The notes under the pieces were generated by a model, which ran no database searches, was not told the origin of the DNA, and was given only the letters and a program-made list of their open reading frames with translations. The translations under genes and the position numbers were made by a program. Source: Roseovarius sp. Pro17 (GTDB lineage Bacteria > Pseudomonadota > Alphaproteobacteria > Rhodobacterales > Rhodobacteraceae). Taken from it: a stretch of DNA of 64,000 bases. This document shows, in pieces, positions 26,754 through 37,673 of this stretch; the first letter of the stretch is position 1; every line of letters begins with the position of its first letter. The stretch covers positions 248,001-312,000 of the forward strand of contig NZ_CP141179.1 in assembly GCF_035599575.1 (NCBI RefSeq), given 5' to 3'.

Positions 26754-27741
26754 TGCCGAGACGCCGGAATACCTGTACTGGCTCCGCAGTCGCCTGCATG
26801 GAGAGCATTGCGCCCATGAAACATGGTTGGACGGACAGACCACCGAACAGGTTCTTGCAGCCTCGGAAATGCTTGGGGCGATCCTCGAACATGGCCATCG
26901 GGTCGCGGTGACGAAACTGAGCCGCGCACAAACTGAAGAGGCGACTGACATCGGCTTTTCAATCTATCGGGAAGGGCCTCAGGCGATTGAAGAAGCATTG
27001 GATACCATCCGCCGGACTTCGTCCGCGACCGCCGTTCAGGCTGGCCCCTTGGCCTATTATGGCCAGATCTTCGACTGGCTGGATCGCCGTAGCAACGCAA
27101 TCGATCCCGGGCCGATCCGCGACATCCTGCGCGAACATATCGTCAAGCATTCCGCCGTGGAGCCGGGCACCACCGTTCTTGGAGCCGAGGTCACCGAGCG
27201 GCGGTTTTATACGATCTACAGCCTGTCCGCCGAAGTCGGCATCGACCGTCCGCGTCTCTCGCGGCTCCTCAAGAAGCTTGGCCAGATTCCCTCGGCTGCA
27301 ACAGACGTGGAAAGCGGCAATATGGTGTTCGAGGCGGCGAAGACCGTGCCTCTGATTGAAGCCTTCAAAACAGCCGTGCCGCTACAGGACGTTCCCGAAT
27401 ATCTCGGAGCCAGCAAGCGGCAGGTCGAAGTTCTTTATCGTGCAGGCATCGTGAATCCGCTCGTTCCCAGAACTGGCCGCGGATCCGTCCGTCACGTCAT
27501 CTTTGCCCGGCAGCATCTCGATGATCTTCTCCTCAAGTTATACGCGTTTCCGGAGCTCGCCGTCGGAGCAGGCGCTAACTTTCACCCGATTGCATACGCC
27601 TGCCAGCGCGGGGCTGGCCTCTTCGAGGATGTATTCGTAAAGATCTTGGCAGGGCAGATCCCGACTTTCCGCCATCCTGAAAGGTCAGGCGTTGGAGCCA
27701 TCTATGTCGATGTGAAAGCCGTCCTCGAGATGAAGATGTAG
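26722..27741 (+). pseudogene. TniQ-like transposition protein, 5' truncated
   Basis: 339 codons resembling the central and C-terminal parts of TniQ/TnsD-type target-selection proteins of Tn5053/Tn7-like transposons: ETPEYLYWLRSRLHGE, then GPIRDILREHIVKHSAVEPG and two helix-turn-helix-like segments (IYSLSAEVGIDRPRLSRLLKKL and LQDVPEYLGASKRQVEVLY). The N-terminal zinc-binding segment expected before residue 1 is missing and no TniA or TniB gene is present, so this is a remnant, although the frame is open and could be expressed. A good terminator follows. Confidence 0.6.
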
Positions 27742-27772
27742 GCATTATCCTTCCCGAAATCACCTGAAATCC

Positions 27773-27796
27773 AGCCCGCTTCGGCGGGCTTTTTTA
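27773..27796 (+). terminator. Rho-independent terminator after TniQ-like gene
   Basis: Perfect 7-bp stem AGCCCGC/GCGGGCT with loop TTCG (27780-27783) followed by a run of T (27791-27795), 32 bases after the TniQ-like stop. Confidence 0.92.
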
Positions 27797-27811
27797 TGTC
27801 TTTTCGTTGTG

Positions 27812-27853
27812 TTCGCGAAAACTTGCCCCTATTCTCGCGGGATCTTTGCTCCC
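27812..27853. repeat. Tandem degenerate repeats, possible transposon end sites
   Basis: Two related segments, TTCGCGAAAACTTGCCCCT (27812-27830) and CTCGCGGGATCTTTGCTCCC (27834-27853), lie just outside the TniQ-like gene. Repeated transposase-binding sites of this kind flank Tn5053- and Tn7-like elements. A TGTC at 27797 could be the end itself. No matching left end was found. Confidence 0.4.
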
Positions 27854-28006
27854 ATTCCGATGGAGCTAAAGGGAAGATGTTGTTTTCGCTTGTAATTTCA
27901 AGCTCTTCCGAGATAACTATGGCCGGATTTACAGCCGCCAATCCGGGCGCGGCGCGCCTGTCGTGTGGGTGTGCAATATGGCCCCCTGACCCGAGTCCGC
28001 CCGATC

Positions 28007-29359
28007 ATGCAAGCCGCCCCATCATATCGCCGCGATGCGCGCTCACTATTGTCGCTGGGCATGCCGTTGATCGGCAGTCATCTGGCGCAGATGGCGATCC
28101 ACCTGACAGATTCCATCATGCTGGGCTGGTACAGCGTCGAAGCGCTGGCGGCGCAGGTTCTGGCACATACGTTCTTTTTCATCTTCTTCATCATGGGGTC
28201 GGGCTTTGCCTTTGCCGTCATGCCCATGGTCGCGACCGCCTGCGCCGAGGGCGACGACCGGCAGGTCAGGCGCATCACACGCATGGGCTGCTGGGCTTCG
28301 CTGATCTTTGCCGCGCTGGTGCTGCCGGTAATGGTCACATCCGAGGCGCTGTTTCTGGCGCTGGATCAACAGCCGCTGATATCGGCTTTGGCGGCTGACT
28401 ACCTGCGCATCGGGGGCTGGGTGATTGTGCCCGCGCTGATGGTGATGGTGCTGAAATCCTACCTCGCAGCATTGGAGCGGACGCAGGTCGTGCTATGGCT
28501 GACACTGGGGGGCGTGGCGTTGAACGCGTGCGTTAACTACGCGCTGATCTTCGGCAATTTCGGGTTTCCCGAGATGGGCGTACGGGGCGCTGCCTTTGCG
28601 TCGCTGGGCGTTACCTCGGCTACGTTGGCGGGGCTGTGCATCTACGTCGCCATCGCAACACCTGAGCATGCGCTGTTCAGCCGTGTCTGGCGCCCTGATT
28701 GGGAGGCGTTGCGCGACGTTTTCCGGCTGGGCTGGCCGATCGGGGTGACGAACCTTTTGGAAACGGGGCTGTTTGCCGCGTCATCGGTGATGATGGGCTG
28801 GCTGGGCACCTTGCAACTGGCGGCGCATGGGATCGCGATGCAACTGGTATCGCTGACCTTCATGATCCATCTGGGCCTGTCCAATGCGGCCACAGTGCGT
28901 GCGGGGCAATCTTATGGGCGGCGCGACAGGCCTGCGCTTCGCTCGGGTGCGGTCGTGGCGGCGGCGTTGTCGGGCGGCTTTGCTCTTGTGACGGCGGCGG
29001 CGTTCGTTGCGATGCCGACATGGCTGATCTCGGTCTTTCTCAGTCCGTCCGAGCCTGACCGCGCTGCCGTCATCGTCATCGGCACAGGGCTGCTGGCCGC
29101 GGCGGCAGTGTTTCAACTTGCGGATGCGGGGCAGGCCATGGCGCTGGGCCTCTTGCGCGCTGTGCGTGATACGCGCGCGCCGATGATCATCGCCGGGATC
29201 AGCTATTGGGTGATCGGGATACCCGCCAGCTATGTGTTGGGATTTCCCATGGCAATGGGCGGGATCGGCGTGTGGATCGGGCTGGCCATCGGGCTGGTGG
29301 TGGCGGCGGTGCTATTAGGCGTGCGGTTCTGGCGCTGGACGGAACGGTGGGAGGGGTGA
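28007..29359 (+). CDS. MATE family efflux transporter (NorM-like)
   Basis: A cation-coupled multidrug antiporter of the inner membrane, 450 residues with 12 predicted helices in two pseudo-symmetric halves. The N-terminal half shows LLSLGMPLIGSHLAQMA and LTDSIMLGWYSVEALAA; a matching second half begins FRLGWPIGVTNLLETGLF. ATG 28007 gives the usual short N-terminus; a longer in-frame extension to 27965 is less likely. It is the first clearly core-like gene after the accessory region. Confidence 0.92.
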   Translation: MQAAPSYRRDARSLLSLGMPLIGSHLAQMAIHLTDSIMLGWYSVEALAAQVLAHTFFFIFFIMGSGFAFAVMPMVATACAEGDDRQVRRITRMGCWASLIFAALVLPVMVTSEALFLALDQQPLISALAADYLRIGGWVIVPALMVMVLKSYLAALERTQVVLWLTLGGVALNACVNYALIFGNFGFPEMGVRGAAFASLGVTSATLAGLCIYVAIATPEHALFSRVWRPDWEALRDVFRLGWPIGVTNLLETGLFAASSVMMGWLGTLQLAAHGIAMQLVSLTFMIHLGLSNAATVRAGQSYGRRDRPALRSGAVVAAALSGGFALVTAAAFVAMPTWLISVFLSPSEPDRAAVIVIGTGLLAAAAVFQLADAGQAMALGLLRAVRDTRAPMIIAGISYWVIGIPASYVLGFPMAMGGIGVWIGLAIGLVVAAVLLGVRFWRWTERWEG

Positions 29360-29396
29360 CGTGACGCTCGCCACTCCGGCAGGACGAATGCCGGCT

Positions 29397-29797
29397 TCAA
29401 TCCTCGCTTAACAGTCGATCAGCCTTTTTGCGCACCAGAACTGTGCGTAGATCGTGCATCGCCAGCAGTAGCGCATCGGTGACGGCATCCAGCTGCGCGT
29501 CCGTTGCCTTGCTTTGGACCCAATGCGCGGTCGTGTTGAGGTAGTCCACCGCGCGGTGAATATCGTCGATGTCGCGATACTCCATCAGTTCAAGCCGCTC
29601 GGCGATCCAGTCGCGGATGACGGTGATATCCTCGTCAGACAACTCGCGCTCGCCATGGGGCTTGATCTCGCCCTTGCGGATATTGACTACGGCGATCTGG
29701 TCCAGGTCGATCCGGCGTTGGCGGTTTTCGGTGTCGACACGGTAAACGAAAGCCCCGTTTTCGCGCACCCTGAAATAATAGTCGGGCAGCTCTTCGG

Positions 29798-29801
<4 letters not shown>
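29397..29801 (-). CDS. Conserved hypothetical protein, 134 residues
   Basis: Not recognised as a named family. Soluble, charged, no signal peptide; N-terminal part YYFRVRENGAFVYRVD with RRIDLDQIAVVNIRKGEIKPHG looks like a beta-rich domain, and the C-terminal half is helical (ERLELMEYRDIDDIHRAVDYL). Its ATG overlaps the VOC gene stop by four bases (ATGA), making a three-gene coupled unit with the aminotransferase. Confidence 0.75.
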
Positions 29802-31413
<1,612 letters not shown>

Positions 31414-31476
31414 CTAGGTTGCGCGGCAAGCCTGATCAAGCACGATAAAAGACGAGGCTGCATGGAGGATGTGAAT

Positions 31477-31887
31477 ATGACTGCCGAAACTGAGGAAAAA
31501 TGGTTCGATCCCGAGGCGACCACGTTTGGCGATCGGCTGGCTGGTGCGCGCGAAATGGCCGGGATGACACAGGCGCAGCTGGCCAAACGACTCGGCGTCA
31601 AGAAAAAGACGATGGATGATTGGGAAAACGACCTGCGCGGTCCGCGCGCCATGCGTCTGTCGATGCTGGCGGGCCTGTTGAACGTGTCGCTGCTGTGGCT
31701 GCTTACCGGCGAGGGCGACGGCCCGGGCGAGCCGGGGATCGCGAATAGCTATGTGCGCGGCAGTCACCAGCTGCTGGATGAAATCCGCGCGATTTCGGCC
31801 CAGATGGCGCTGAACGCCGAGCGGTTGGCCCGCGTCGAAGAAGAGCTGCACGCGCTGCTCAAGGACGACGATGACGGAGCCGCGTGA
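31477..31887 (+). CDS. XRE family helix-turn-helix regulator
   Basis: A 136-residue DNA-binding protein. The HTH (about 17-70: FGDRLAGAREMAGMTQAQLA, KRLGVKKKTMDDWENDLRGPRAMRL) is typical of Cro/CI-like regulators; the C-terminal part is a helical, probably oligomerising tail (ISAQMALNAERLARVEEELHALL). GGAGG lies 8 bases before ATG 31477, so I prefer it to the ATG at 31462. It overlaps sdhE by 17 bases. Confidence 0.88.
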   Translation: MTAETEEKWFDPEATTFGDRLAGAREMAGMTQAQLAKRLGVKKKTMDDWENDLRGPRAMRLSMLAGLLNVSLLWLLTGEGDGPGEPGIANSYVRGSHQLLDEIRAISAQMALNAERLARVEEELHALLKDDDDGAA

Positions 31888-32131
31888 CATCCGCCTGCGC
31901 AGGCTGACCATGCGCTCGATGCGGCGGGGTATCCGCGAGATGGACATCATCCTGATGCGTTATTCACGCGCTCGGCTGGAGGGGCTGAGCGATGCGGAGC
32001 TTGACGTCTACGACGCGCTGCTCGACGAGAACGATCAGGATCTCTACCAGTGGGTCAGCGGACAAATCGCGCCGCCCGCGCAATATGGTGCCATGATCGA
32101 CGACATTGCGGCGGTGCCGGACACGGCCTGA
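31871..32131 (+). CDS. sdhE: FAD assembly factor SdhE
   Basis: Helps covalent attachment of FAD to the succinate dehydrogenase flavoprotein. 86 residues, the standard size, with the family signature RRGIREMD (RGxxE motif) at about 18-25 and LSDAELDVYDALLDENDQDLYQW. Translation is probably coupled to the preceding XRE regulator, whose end it overlaps by 17 bases. No sdh genes adjoin. Confidence 0.93.
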   Translation: MTEPRDIRLRRLTMRSMRRGIREMDIILMRYSRARLEGLSDAELDVYDALLDENDQDLYQWVSGQIAPPAQYGAMIDDIAAVPDTA

Positions 32132-32258
32132 AATCGGGCGTTTTTGGTGAAATAGTTAGCATTTTATCGGTAAAAGCGTTTTCTTGGCTGCGTTTAACCG
32201 ATTATTCGGCAATTTAGTTCAGCTTCTGTTCTCAGGCAGGTTTTGCACGGAGAAAGAA

Positions 32259-32759
32259 ATGAGCATGCACAAATCCATGACCCCCCCCACTGAGGACAAG
32301 GGTTTCATGGCCGGATATCTGGACGCCTTGTCGCTGGTCGAGCGGCTTCACCGGTTGCTTCTGGATGTGATCAAGGATGAATTTGAACGCGTCGGCGTTC
32401 TGGACATCAACGCCGTTCAGGCGCTCTTGCTGTTCAACATCGGCGACAATGAGGTGACGGCCGGTGAGCTGAAATCGCGCGGCTACTATCAGGGCAGCAA
32501 TGTTAGCTACAATCTGAAGAAGCTGGTCGAGATGGAGTATATGCACCATCAACGCTGCGAGATCGACCGCCGTTCGGTCCGTGTCCGGCTGACGCCGCGC
32601 GGGCGCGAGATCCGCGATGTGGTGACTGACCTGTTCGGCCGTCACGCCGAAGGATTGCAGGCGCGCGGTGTTCTCGGCGCGGACGGGATCGACCAGATCG
32701 CTGGATCGCTGCGCCGGGTCGAACGGTACTGGACCGATCAGATCCGCTACATCTACTGA
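32259..32759 (+). CDS. ldtR: LdtR-like MarR family transcriptional regulator
   Basis: A 166-residue winged-helix regulator closely resembling LdtR, which in Liberibacter and Rhizobiales controls an L,D-transpeptidase and osmotic tolerance. Conserved segments are YLDALSLVERLHRLLLDVIKDEF, GDNEVTAGELKSRGYYQGSN, VSYNLKKLVEMEY and DRRSVRVRLTPRG. ATG 32259 follows ACGGAGAAAG. About 125 AT-richer bases upstream hold its promoter. Direct targets are not visible here. Confidence 0.85.
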   Translation: MSMHKSMTPPTEDKGFMAGYLDALSLVERLHRLLLDVIKDEFERVGVLDINAVQALLLFNIGDNEVTAGELKSRGYYQGSNVSYNLKKLVEMEYMHHQRCEIDRRSVRVRLTPRGREIRDVVTDLFGRHAEGLQARGVLGADGIDQIAGSLRRVERYWTDQIRYIY

Positions 32760-32775
32760 GGGTGGGCGGCGCGCC

Positions 32776-33501
32776 TCACCGGCTCGCGCGCAACTGTGAC
32801 AAGGCAAGGGGGCGCAACTCGCGCCTCAACTTGCGGATCATGGCATCCTCGAAATCGTCAAAGTCCTGCGCCGTTTCGACAAAGGCGCCGGGCCCGCGCA
32901 CCACATCGGTGCGGTAGTGGTCCAGCAGGGTGCGCGTATGGGTCAGATCCTTGGTCACGTTGTCGCGTCCAGTGGGGTTTATCACCAGCGCGTTCACAGT
33001 AACCCGGGGCCGCGCCGTTAGCGTGACTGAGTCGGGAGGCGGGCCTGCGTTCGACGGCCCATCGCCGGAAATGTCCAGCGTGTGCTTCCAGCAATCTTCG
33101 CGTTCAGCCAGCATGTTTGCGCCAAACACCAATGCGGCACCCAACCCAGTATAGGGGTCAACGAATCGACTGTCGGTGCTGCGCAGGCGGCCCACGACAT
33201 GGGCCAGTTGTGACTGCCCGGTGATTTGGGTCCAGTCTATCAGCACGTCTTGCTGGTCCGGCGCACCCCATTGATAGACCGCTAGGGCCACGGTCGTGCC
33301 CGGAGTGCCAAAGAGAGCGCTCTGCGTTTCGGGATGCTCCAGCGCGGCGGCGAGGCCGTCCAACTGAAGGCGGTTTTCGGCATTATCAACTGACCCCGAC
33401 ACGTCCAGCCCCAAGGCGAGAGCCATCCGGCAAGCGCTCTCAGCGGGTGCCGCACATAACAGCATTGCGGCCAACGCGAGGGCCGCGCCGCACTTAGCCA
33501 T
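32776..33501 (-). CDS. DUF1194 (von Willebrand A-like) exported protein, copy 1
   Basis: A 241-residue exported protein with a signal peptide (about 1-23) and a vWA-like DUF1194 domain: MALALGLDVSGSVD supplies a MIDAS-type DxSxS, and HTLDISGDGPSNAGPPP the second motif. C-terminal YRTDVVRGPGAFVETAQDFDDFEDAM is shared with the upstream paralogue. Its start overlaps the paralogue's stop by eight bases, so the two are co-translated. The role is unknown; it probably binds a metal and a partner protein in the periplasm. Confidence 0.85.
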   Translation of the reverse strand: MAKCGAALALAAMLLCAAPAESACRMALALGLDVSGSVDNAENRLQLDGLAAALEHPETQSALFGTPGTTVALAVYQWGAPDQQDVLIDWTQITGQSQLAHVVGRLRSTDSRFVDPYTGLGAALVFGANMLAEREDCWKHTLDISGDGPSNAGPPPDSVTLTARPRVTVNALVINPTGRDNVTKDLTHTRTLLDHYRTDVVRGPGAFVETAQDFDDFEDAMIRKLRRELRPLALSQLRASR

Positions 33502-34243
33502 GTGGCGACGGGCGCGGCGCGGCGCGTGCGCCCAGCACCAGATCATTGATCTCGCGAAACAGCTTGCGCGTCATCGCCGCGCGAAACCCGTCGAACCCAT
33601 CCGACAGCTCGACAAATGCGCCCGGACCATGCACGACCTCACGGCGGTAGAACGCCTCGACTTCGCGATCGTCACCTAGGACAACCAGCCCATTGACCTG
33701 AACGTCCTGCAAAGGAAAATGGCGATAGGCGAACTTGGGCGCGTAACCGTAGTTGTTGATGCCGTCGCCGGACATGTCGATCACGCGGCGGTCGCACTGC
33801 GGACCGCGTTTCAGCAGCGACGCCGCATACCCCAAGGCCTCACCTACGGACGTAGGAAATCCCTCGAAGCTGCGGGTTATGTTTCCGAGGGCGAGCACCG
33901 CCCGATCAATTTCGGCGTGACTGTCGAGCACGGTCCAGTCCATATGTATCCGCTGCTGAAATCGTCCGGACCATTCGAACACGGCCAGCGCGACCGGGCC
34001 ACCTTGGCCACGCAGTATGGCGCCCCTCACGTCCGGCGCGTCCAGCGCGGCAGCAAGGCCCAGCCGTTGCAGATCGTATTCCTCGACATCCACCGATGCT
34101 GACACATCCAGCGCCAACACCAACGCAAGGCGGCACTGGGATTGGGCAACGGCAGCCGTCGCCCATAACAGCGCTAAAATAGCCGACAGGCCTGCAATTG
34201 CGGAGCCTGTCAGCGTCCTGCTTATCGAGACTTCTTTTACCAA
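33494..34243 (-). CDS. DUF1194 (von Willebrand A-like) exported protein, copy 2
   Basis: A 249-residue paralogue of the next gene, with signal peptide (about 1-31, ending ATAAVAQSQ), MIDAS-like LALDVSASVD, and RRVIDMSGDGINNYG. No ATG precedes the signal peptide in frame; a TTG at 34243 that overlaps the gloA stop by seven bases is the likely start, which makes its translation dependent on gloA. Tandem paralogues suggest a heteromeric partner pair. Confidence 0.82.
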   Translation of the reverse strand: MVKEVSISRTLTGSAIAGLSAILALLWATAAVAQSQCRLALVLALDVSASVDVEEYDLQRLGLAAALDAPDVRGAILRGQGGPVALAVFEWSGRFQQRIHMDWTVLDSHAEIDRAVLALGNITRSFEGFPTSVGEALGYAASLLKRGPQCDRRVIDMSGDGINNYGYAPKFAYRHFPLQDVQVNGLVVLGDDREVEAFYRREVVHGPGAFVELSDGFDGFRAAMTRKLFREINDLVLGARAAPRPSPHG

Positions 34244-34665
34244 TGCCCCGTGTTTTCCATGCTGGCCCACGGCTCGGCCTTGTCTAGGGCATCGCCGGCC
34301 TGCAACAGCTCGATCGAGATGTTGTCGGGGCTGCGCACAAACGCCATATGCCCGTCGCGTGGCGGGCGATTTATCGTCACGCCGTTCTTTTGCAGATGTG
34401 CGCACATGTCGTAAATATTGTCCACGCGGTAGGCCAGATGACCGAAATGGCGGCTGTCGTCGGGCAGCTTGTCGTCGCCGTCCCAATTATACGTCATCTC
34501 GACGGGGCACTCGTCCTGCCCCTCGGGCGCCATAAAAATCAGGGAGAAGCGGCCGTCCTCGTTGTCCATGCGCCTTATCTCGCGCAGACCCAGAAGTTCA
34601 TAGAATGCCATGGATTTCTCAAGGTCTTTTACGCGGACCATGGTGTGCAGATATCGTGTCGTCAT
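34237..34665 (-). CDS. gloA: Lactoylglutathione lyase (glyoxalase I)
   Basis: Converts the methylglyoxal-glutathione hemithioacetal to S-lactoylglutathione. 142 residues with the four metal ligands of the family visible as His7 in YLHTMVRV, Glu in VEMTYNWD, His in HFGHLAYRV and Glu in [22 protein letters not shown] is conserved. It begins an operon with the two DUF1194 genes. The NW motif and length favour the Ni2+-type bacterial enzyme. Confidence 0.94.
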   Translation of the reverse strand: MTTRYLHTMVRVKDLEKSMAFYELLGLREIRRMDNEDGRFSLIFMAPEGQDECPVEMTYNWDGDDKLPDDSRHFGHLAYRVDNIYDMCAHLQKNGVTINRPPRDGHMAFVRSPDNISIELLQAGDALDKAEPWASMENTGHW

Positions 34666-34829
34666 TGCTGTCTCCTTTGCAGTCTTGCTTACATTCTATC
34701 CTAGAAGGATCTGCGGCTGCGTCCACCTCCGGCGCGACGCTGCGCGGTCTGCCTTTATTTCACGGCGATCTGCGGCTAGACAGATTTGCAATCGACTCAG
34801 CCATTCACGCCGCGCCAAAGGACCAGCCC

Positions 34830-35738
34830 ATGCCCCTCACCCCCGAGCAGACAGCCGAAATCGACGCGCAGCGCGCGACGCCGCAAACCACCCTGCGTGC
34901 TACGGCGCATGGGATGGAGGCGCATCTTTATACCGCCTACCCCGTGCTGGATCACGGTTTTGTGCGCGTCATCGATTATATGGGCGACGACGCGGCGATC
35001 ACGCAGGCAGCGCGCGTCAGCTACGGCAAGGGCACGAAATCCGTGCAGAACGACGAGGGGTTGATCCGCTACCTCATGCGCCACTGGCATTCGACCCCGT
35101 TCGAGATGTGCGAGATCAAGTTGCACGTCAAACTGCCTGTTTTCGTCGCGCGCCAGTGGATTCGTCACCGCACCGCCAACGTCAACGAATACTCGGCCCG
35201 CTATTCGATCCTCGACCGCGAATTTTATATCCCCGCGCCCGATGCGCTGAACGCGCAGTCTGTGGTTAATAATCAGGGGCGTGGCGATTTGCTGGAGGGG
35301 GAGGAGGCGCAGCGCGTGCTGAAATACCTCACCGATGACGCGATGCGCGCGTATGACCACTACGAGGCGATGATCTCTGACGAGGGCCAACAGGGCCTCG
35401 CGCGCGAGTTGGCGCGCATGAACCTGCCCGCCAACATCTATACGCAATGGTACTGGAAGGTCGATCTGCACAACCTGCTGCACTTCCTGCGCCTTCGCGC
35501 CGACGCCCACGCCCAATACGAAATCCGCGTTTATGCCGATGAAATCTGCAAGATCGTCGCCGACTGGGTGCCCTTCGCCTACCGCGCGTTTGAGGATTAC
35601 CGCATGGGCGGCGCGCAGATGTCCGCCACCGCACTGGACTGCGTCCGCCGGATGCTGAAGGGCGAAGAGGTGACGCAGGAGAACTCGGGGATGAGCAAGG
35701 GGGAATGGCGGGAGTTTGAGGGGTTGTTGAGTGAGTGA
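34830..35738 (+). CDS. thyX: Flavin-dependent thymidylate synthase
   Basis: Makes dTMP from dUMP with methylenetetrahydrofolate and FAD, replacing ThyA. 302 residues; the ThyX signature [15 protein letters not shown] (RHRx7S) lies at about 111-125, with [23 protein letters not shown] before it and [21 protein letters not shown] after. ATG 34830 gives the expected start MPLTPEQ; upstream in-frame codons lack homology. Its stop overlaps the start of the next gene. Confidence 0.96.
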   Translation: MPLTPEQTAEIDAQRATPQTTLRATAHGMEAHLYTAYPVLDHGFVRVIDYMGDDAAITQAARVSYGKGTKSVQNDEGLIRYLMRHWHSTPFEMCEIKLHVKLPVFVARQWIRHRTANVNEYSARYSILDREFYIPAPDALNAQSVVNNQGRGDLLEGEEAQRVLKYLTDDAMRAYDHYEAMISDEGQQGLARELARMNLPANIYTQWYWKVDLHNLLHFLRLRADAHAQYEIRVYADEICKIVADWVPFAYRAFEDYRMGGAQMSATALDCVRRMLKGEEVTQENSGMSKGEWREFEGLLSE

Positions 35739-36390
35739 CTTAATCAGCGCGATTTATTGGATACCGCTAGGTGAATTTATTGTCGCGTTTTTCAAGGCGA
35801 CAGCTTGGCCTGGCGCGGTAATCTTGGTTGCATTTTGGTTTTCTAAAGAAGTAAGAACTCTCATACCGCGAATAAGTAAAGTTAGCTTGGCCGGGGTGGA
35901 GATTTCTCATCCAGTGCAGCAAACGAACGATCCGAAGGAATTGGACAAAGAGATTCTGCAGAAGGGAAATGCGGATAAACTAACTGATCCAGTTGCGAGG
36001 CAAATTGAGGAGGCCAACCTTGAAGATCTAAATAATCTCGATCCAGAAGACAGTAGGAAGCGAGAGAAGGTGCTACTAAGATCACTTACTCAACAGCAGA
36101 TGCAGAAGCTTTTTGCGATTGCTTATGCTAATATATTTGGCAGCCAAATTAGAGCGTTGCATGAGCTGAATTCAAGAAGTATTTCTGTCGAAGAGGCCGA
36201 GGAAATGTTCACGGAGTTAAAGCGCGAACAGCCAGCTCTTGAAAACTGGACTTTAAAAAGGTATTTGGATTACCTTTTTGTGTGGCGCTTCATTGACAAG
36301 AAGGGCGACGCAATAAGCATAACTGAGACTGGAAAAAACTTTCTTCACTTTCTGGTATTGAACTCTCTTTCAGAGAGTAGGCTTAACTGA
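35731..36390 (+). CDS. Low-GC membrane-anchored hypothetical protein
   Basis: A 219-residue protein with one N-terminal membrane segment ([22 protein letters not shown], about 25-45) and a cytoplasmic acidic helical part ending in a winged-helix-like segment ([21 protein letters not shown], then [12 protein letters not shown]). The family is not recognised. Base composition is clearly more AT-rich than both neighbours, suggesting recent transfer. The likely start is a GTG at 35731 inside the end of thyX. Confidence 0.72.
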   Translation: MSDLISAIYWIPLGEFIVAFFKATAWPGAVILVAFWFSKEVRTLIPRISKVSLAGVEISHPVQQTNDPKELDKEILQKGNADKLTDPVARQIEEANLEDLNNLDPEDSRKREKVLLRSLTQQQMQKLFAIAYANIFGSQIRALHELNSRSISVEEAEEMFTELKREQPALENWTLKRYLDYLFVWRFIDKKGDAISITETGKNFLHFLVLNSLSESRLN

Positions 36391-36446
36391 AACTTCATTA
36401 TTCGGTGCCGAAGCGTGCCGTATCGTGAGTGTTAAACTTGGAGAGA

Positions 36447-37205
36447 CTACCGCTCCAACCACCCTCCCACCACATCCACAAACGCCCGCGGTTCCTCGGC
36501 ATGCAGCCAATGCCCCGCACCCTTCAGCGCCATGAACCGGGCCTTTGGAAACAGCGGCTTGATAACGTCGCGGTGTTCAGGCAGCACATAGTCCGACTGA
36601 TCGCCCGACAGGAACAGGGTGGGGCAGTCATAGCCACCCTCCACCTCAGGAAAGCCCATGATCTTTGGCATTTCCTCGGCCAGAACGTCTAAATTCAATC
36701 GCCAGCGCCGCTCCGCAACATCCAGCGATTGGAGGAAGAAAGGCACTAGCGCGGGGGTATCCACCATAGGCTCCAGCAATGCGGCAGCGTCGCTGCGTCG
36801 CTCGATCCCGGCGAGGTCTACATTACGCATAGCGTCTATGTATTTGATCTGGCTGTGGGTATAGGCGACCGGTGCGATATCGGCGACGATCAGGCTATTC
36901 ACCAGCTCGGGCTGTGTCAGGGCCAGCGTCATCGCCGCCTTGCCGCCCATTGAATGGCCCAGCACATCGACGGGGCCGTCCAGCGCCTCGCAGACTTCGG
37001 CCAGATCGGCGGCAAGGTCCGCGTAGCTGTGCGTATCCTGCCAATCGCTCTCGCCATGATTGCGCATGTCGACGGCGACGACGCGGCGGGTATCGGACAG
37101 CCGCTTGGCGATCACGCCCCAGTTGCGGGCCGACCCATAGAGGCCGTGCGCGATCAGCAAGGTGGGCGCGTCGGTGCGGGTGCCGTGGTCGATTATGTTC
37201 AACAT
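36447..37205 (-). CDS. Alpha/beta hydrolase (YbfF-like esterase)
   Basis: A 252-residue soluble serine hydrolase of the alpha/beta fold. The nucleophile is in LGHSMGGKAA (about Ser96), the oxyanion region is LLIAHGLYGSARNW, the acid probably in FLSGDQSDYV, and the His in LKGAGHWLHAEEP. AVDMRNHGESDW is typical of YbfF-type esterases acting on short acyl esters. ATG 37205 gives the short N-terminus; upstream in-frame sequence is unlike the family. Substrate unknown. Confidence 0.9.
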   Translation of the reverse strand: MLNIIDHGTRTDAPTLLIAHGLYGSARNWGVIAKRLSDTRRVVAVDMRNHGESDWQDTHSYADLAADLAEVCEALDGPVDVLGHSMGGKAAMTLALTQPELVNSLIVADIAPVAYTHSQIKYIDAMRNVDLAGIERRSDAAALLEPMVDTPALVPFFLQSLDVAERRWRLNLDVLAEEMPKIMGFPEVEGGYDCPTLFLSGDQSDYVLPEHRDVIKPLFPKARFMALKGAGHWLHAEEPRAFVDVVGGWLER

Positions 37206-37298
37206 GGGGTCGGTGATACCGCGCTCGCGCGCCCCGTTCCAGCCCCATTGAGCTTGGTCAACGCGGCGGATAGTGTCGCGCCGGAATAGGGGCGCAGT

Positions 37299-37673
37299 AT
37301 GATCGATCCAAAGCTGTTTCAGAACGACATAGATGCGGCGGCGAATAAGCTGCGCGCGCGCCTTGGTGTGCGGGGGCGTAATTTTGCCACGCGGTTGAAA
37401 CGGGCCGGGCGCGATCTGCCCAAGCCTGCGCGGCAGGCCGGTCGGCGTCTGGTCGAGTTGCAGGCGATGGTGGCGCATCCCCGGCTGCGGCGGCTGGTCA
37501 GCCGAACCGAAGCCGAGGCCGCGCTAAAGGAACTGGGCGCGCATCTGGACAAGATTAACGCGTCAGAGCGACGCATGGACCGGCTGCTGGGCTTTGCGGG
37601 CAGTGCGGTGGGCAACCTGCTGTTGCTGGCGGTTCTGCTGATCGCCTTCATGCGCTGGCGCGGCCTGATCTAA
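37299..37673 (+). CDS. Hypothetical protein with C-terminal membrane anchor
   Basis: 124 residues, very basic N-terminal two-thirds (RLGVRGRNFATRLKRAGRDL) predicted helical, and a C-terminal hydrophobic segment (AVGNLLLLAVLLIAFMRW) ending at the terminus. No family recognised. It may be a tail-anchored inner-membrane protein with a cytoplasmic, nucleic-acid- or lipid-facing basic part. It is convergent with glyA and shares a hairpin with it. Confidence 0.65.
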   Translation: MIDPKLFQNDIDAAANKLRARLGVRGRNFATRLKRAGRDLPKPARQAGRRLVELQAMVAHPRLRRLVSRTEAEAALKELGAHLDKINASERRMDRLLGFAGSAVGNLLLLAVLLIAFMRWRGLI

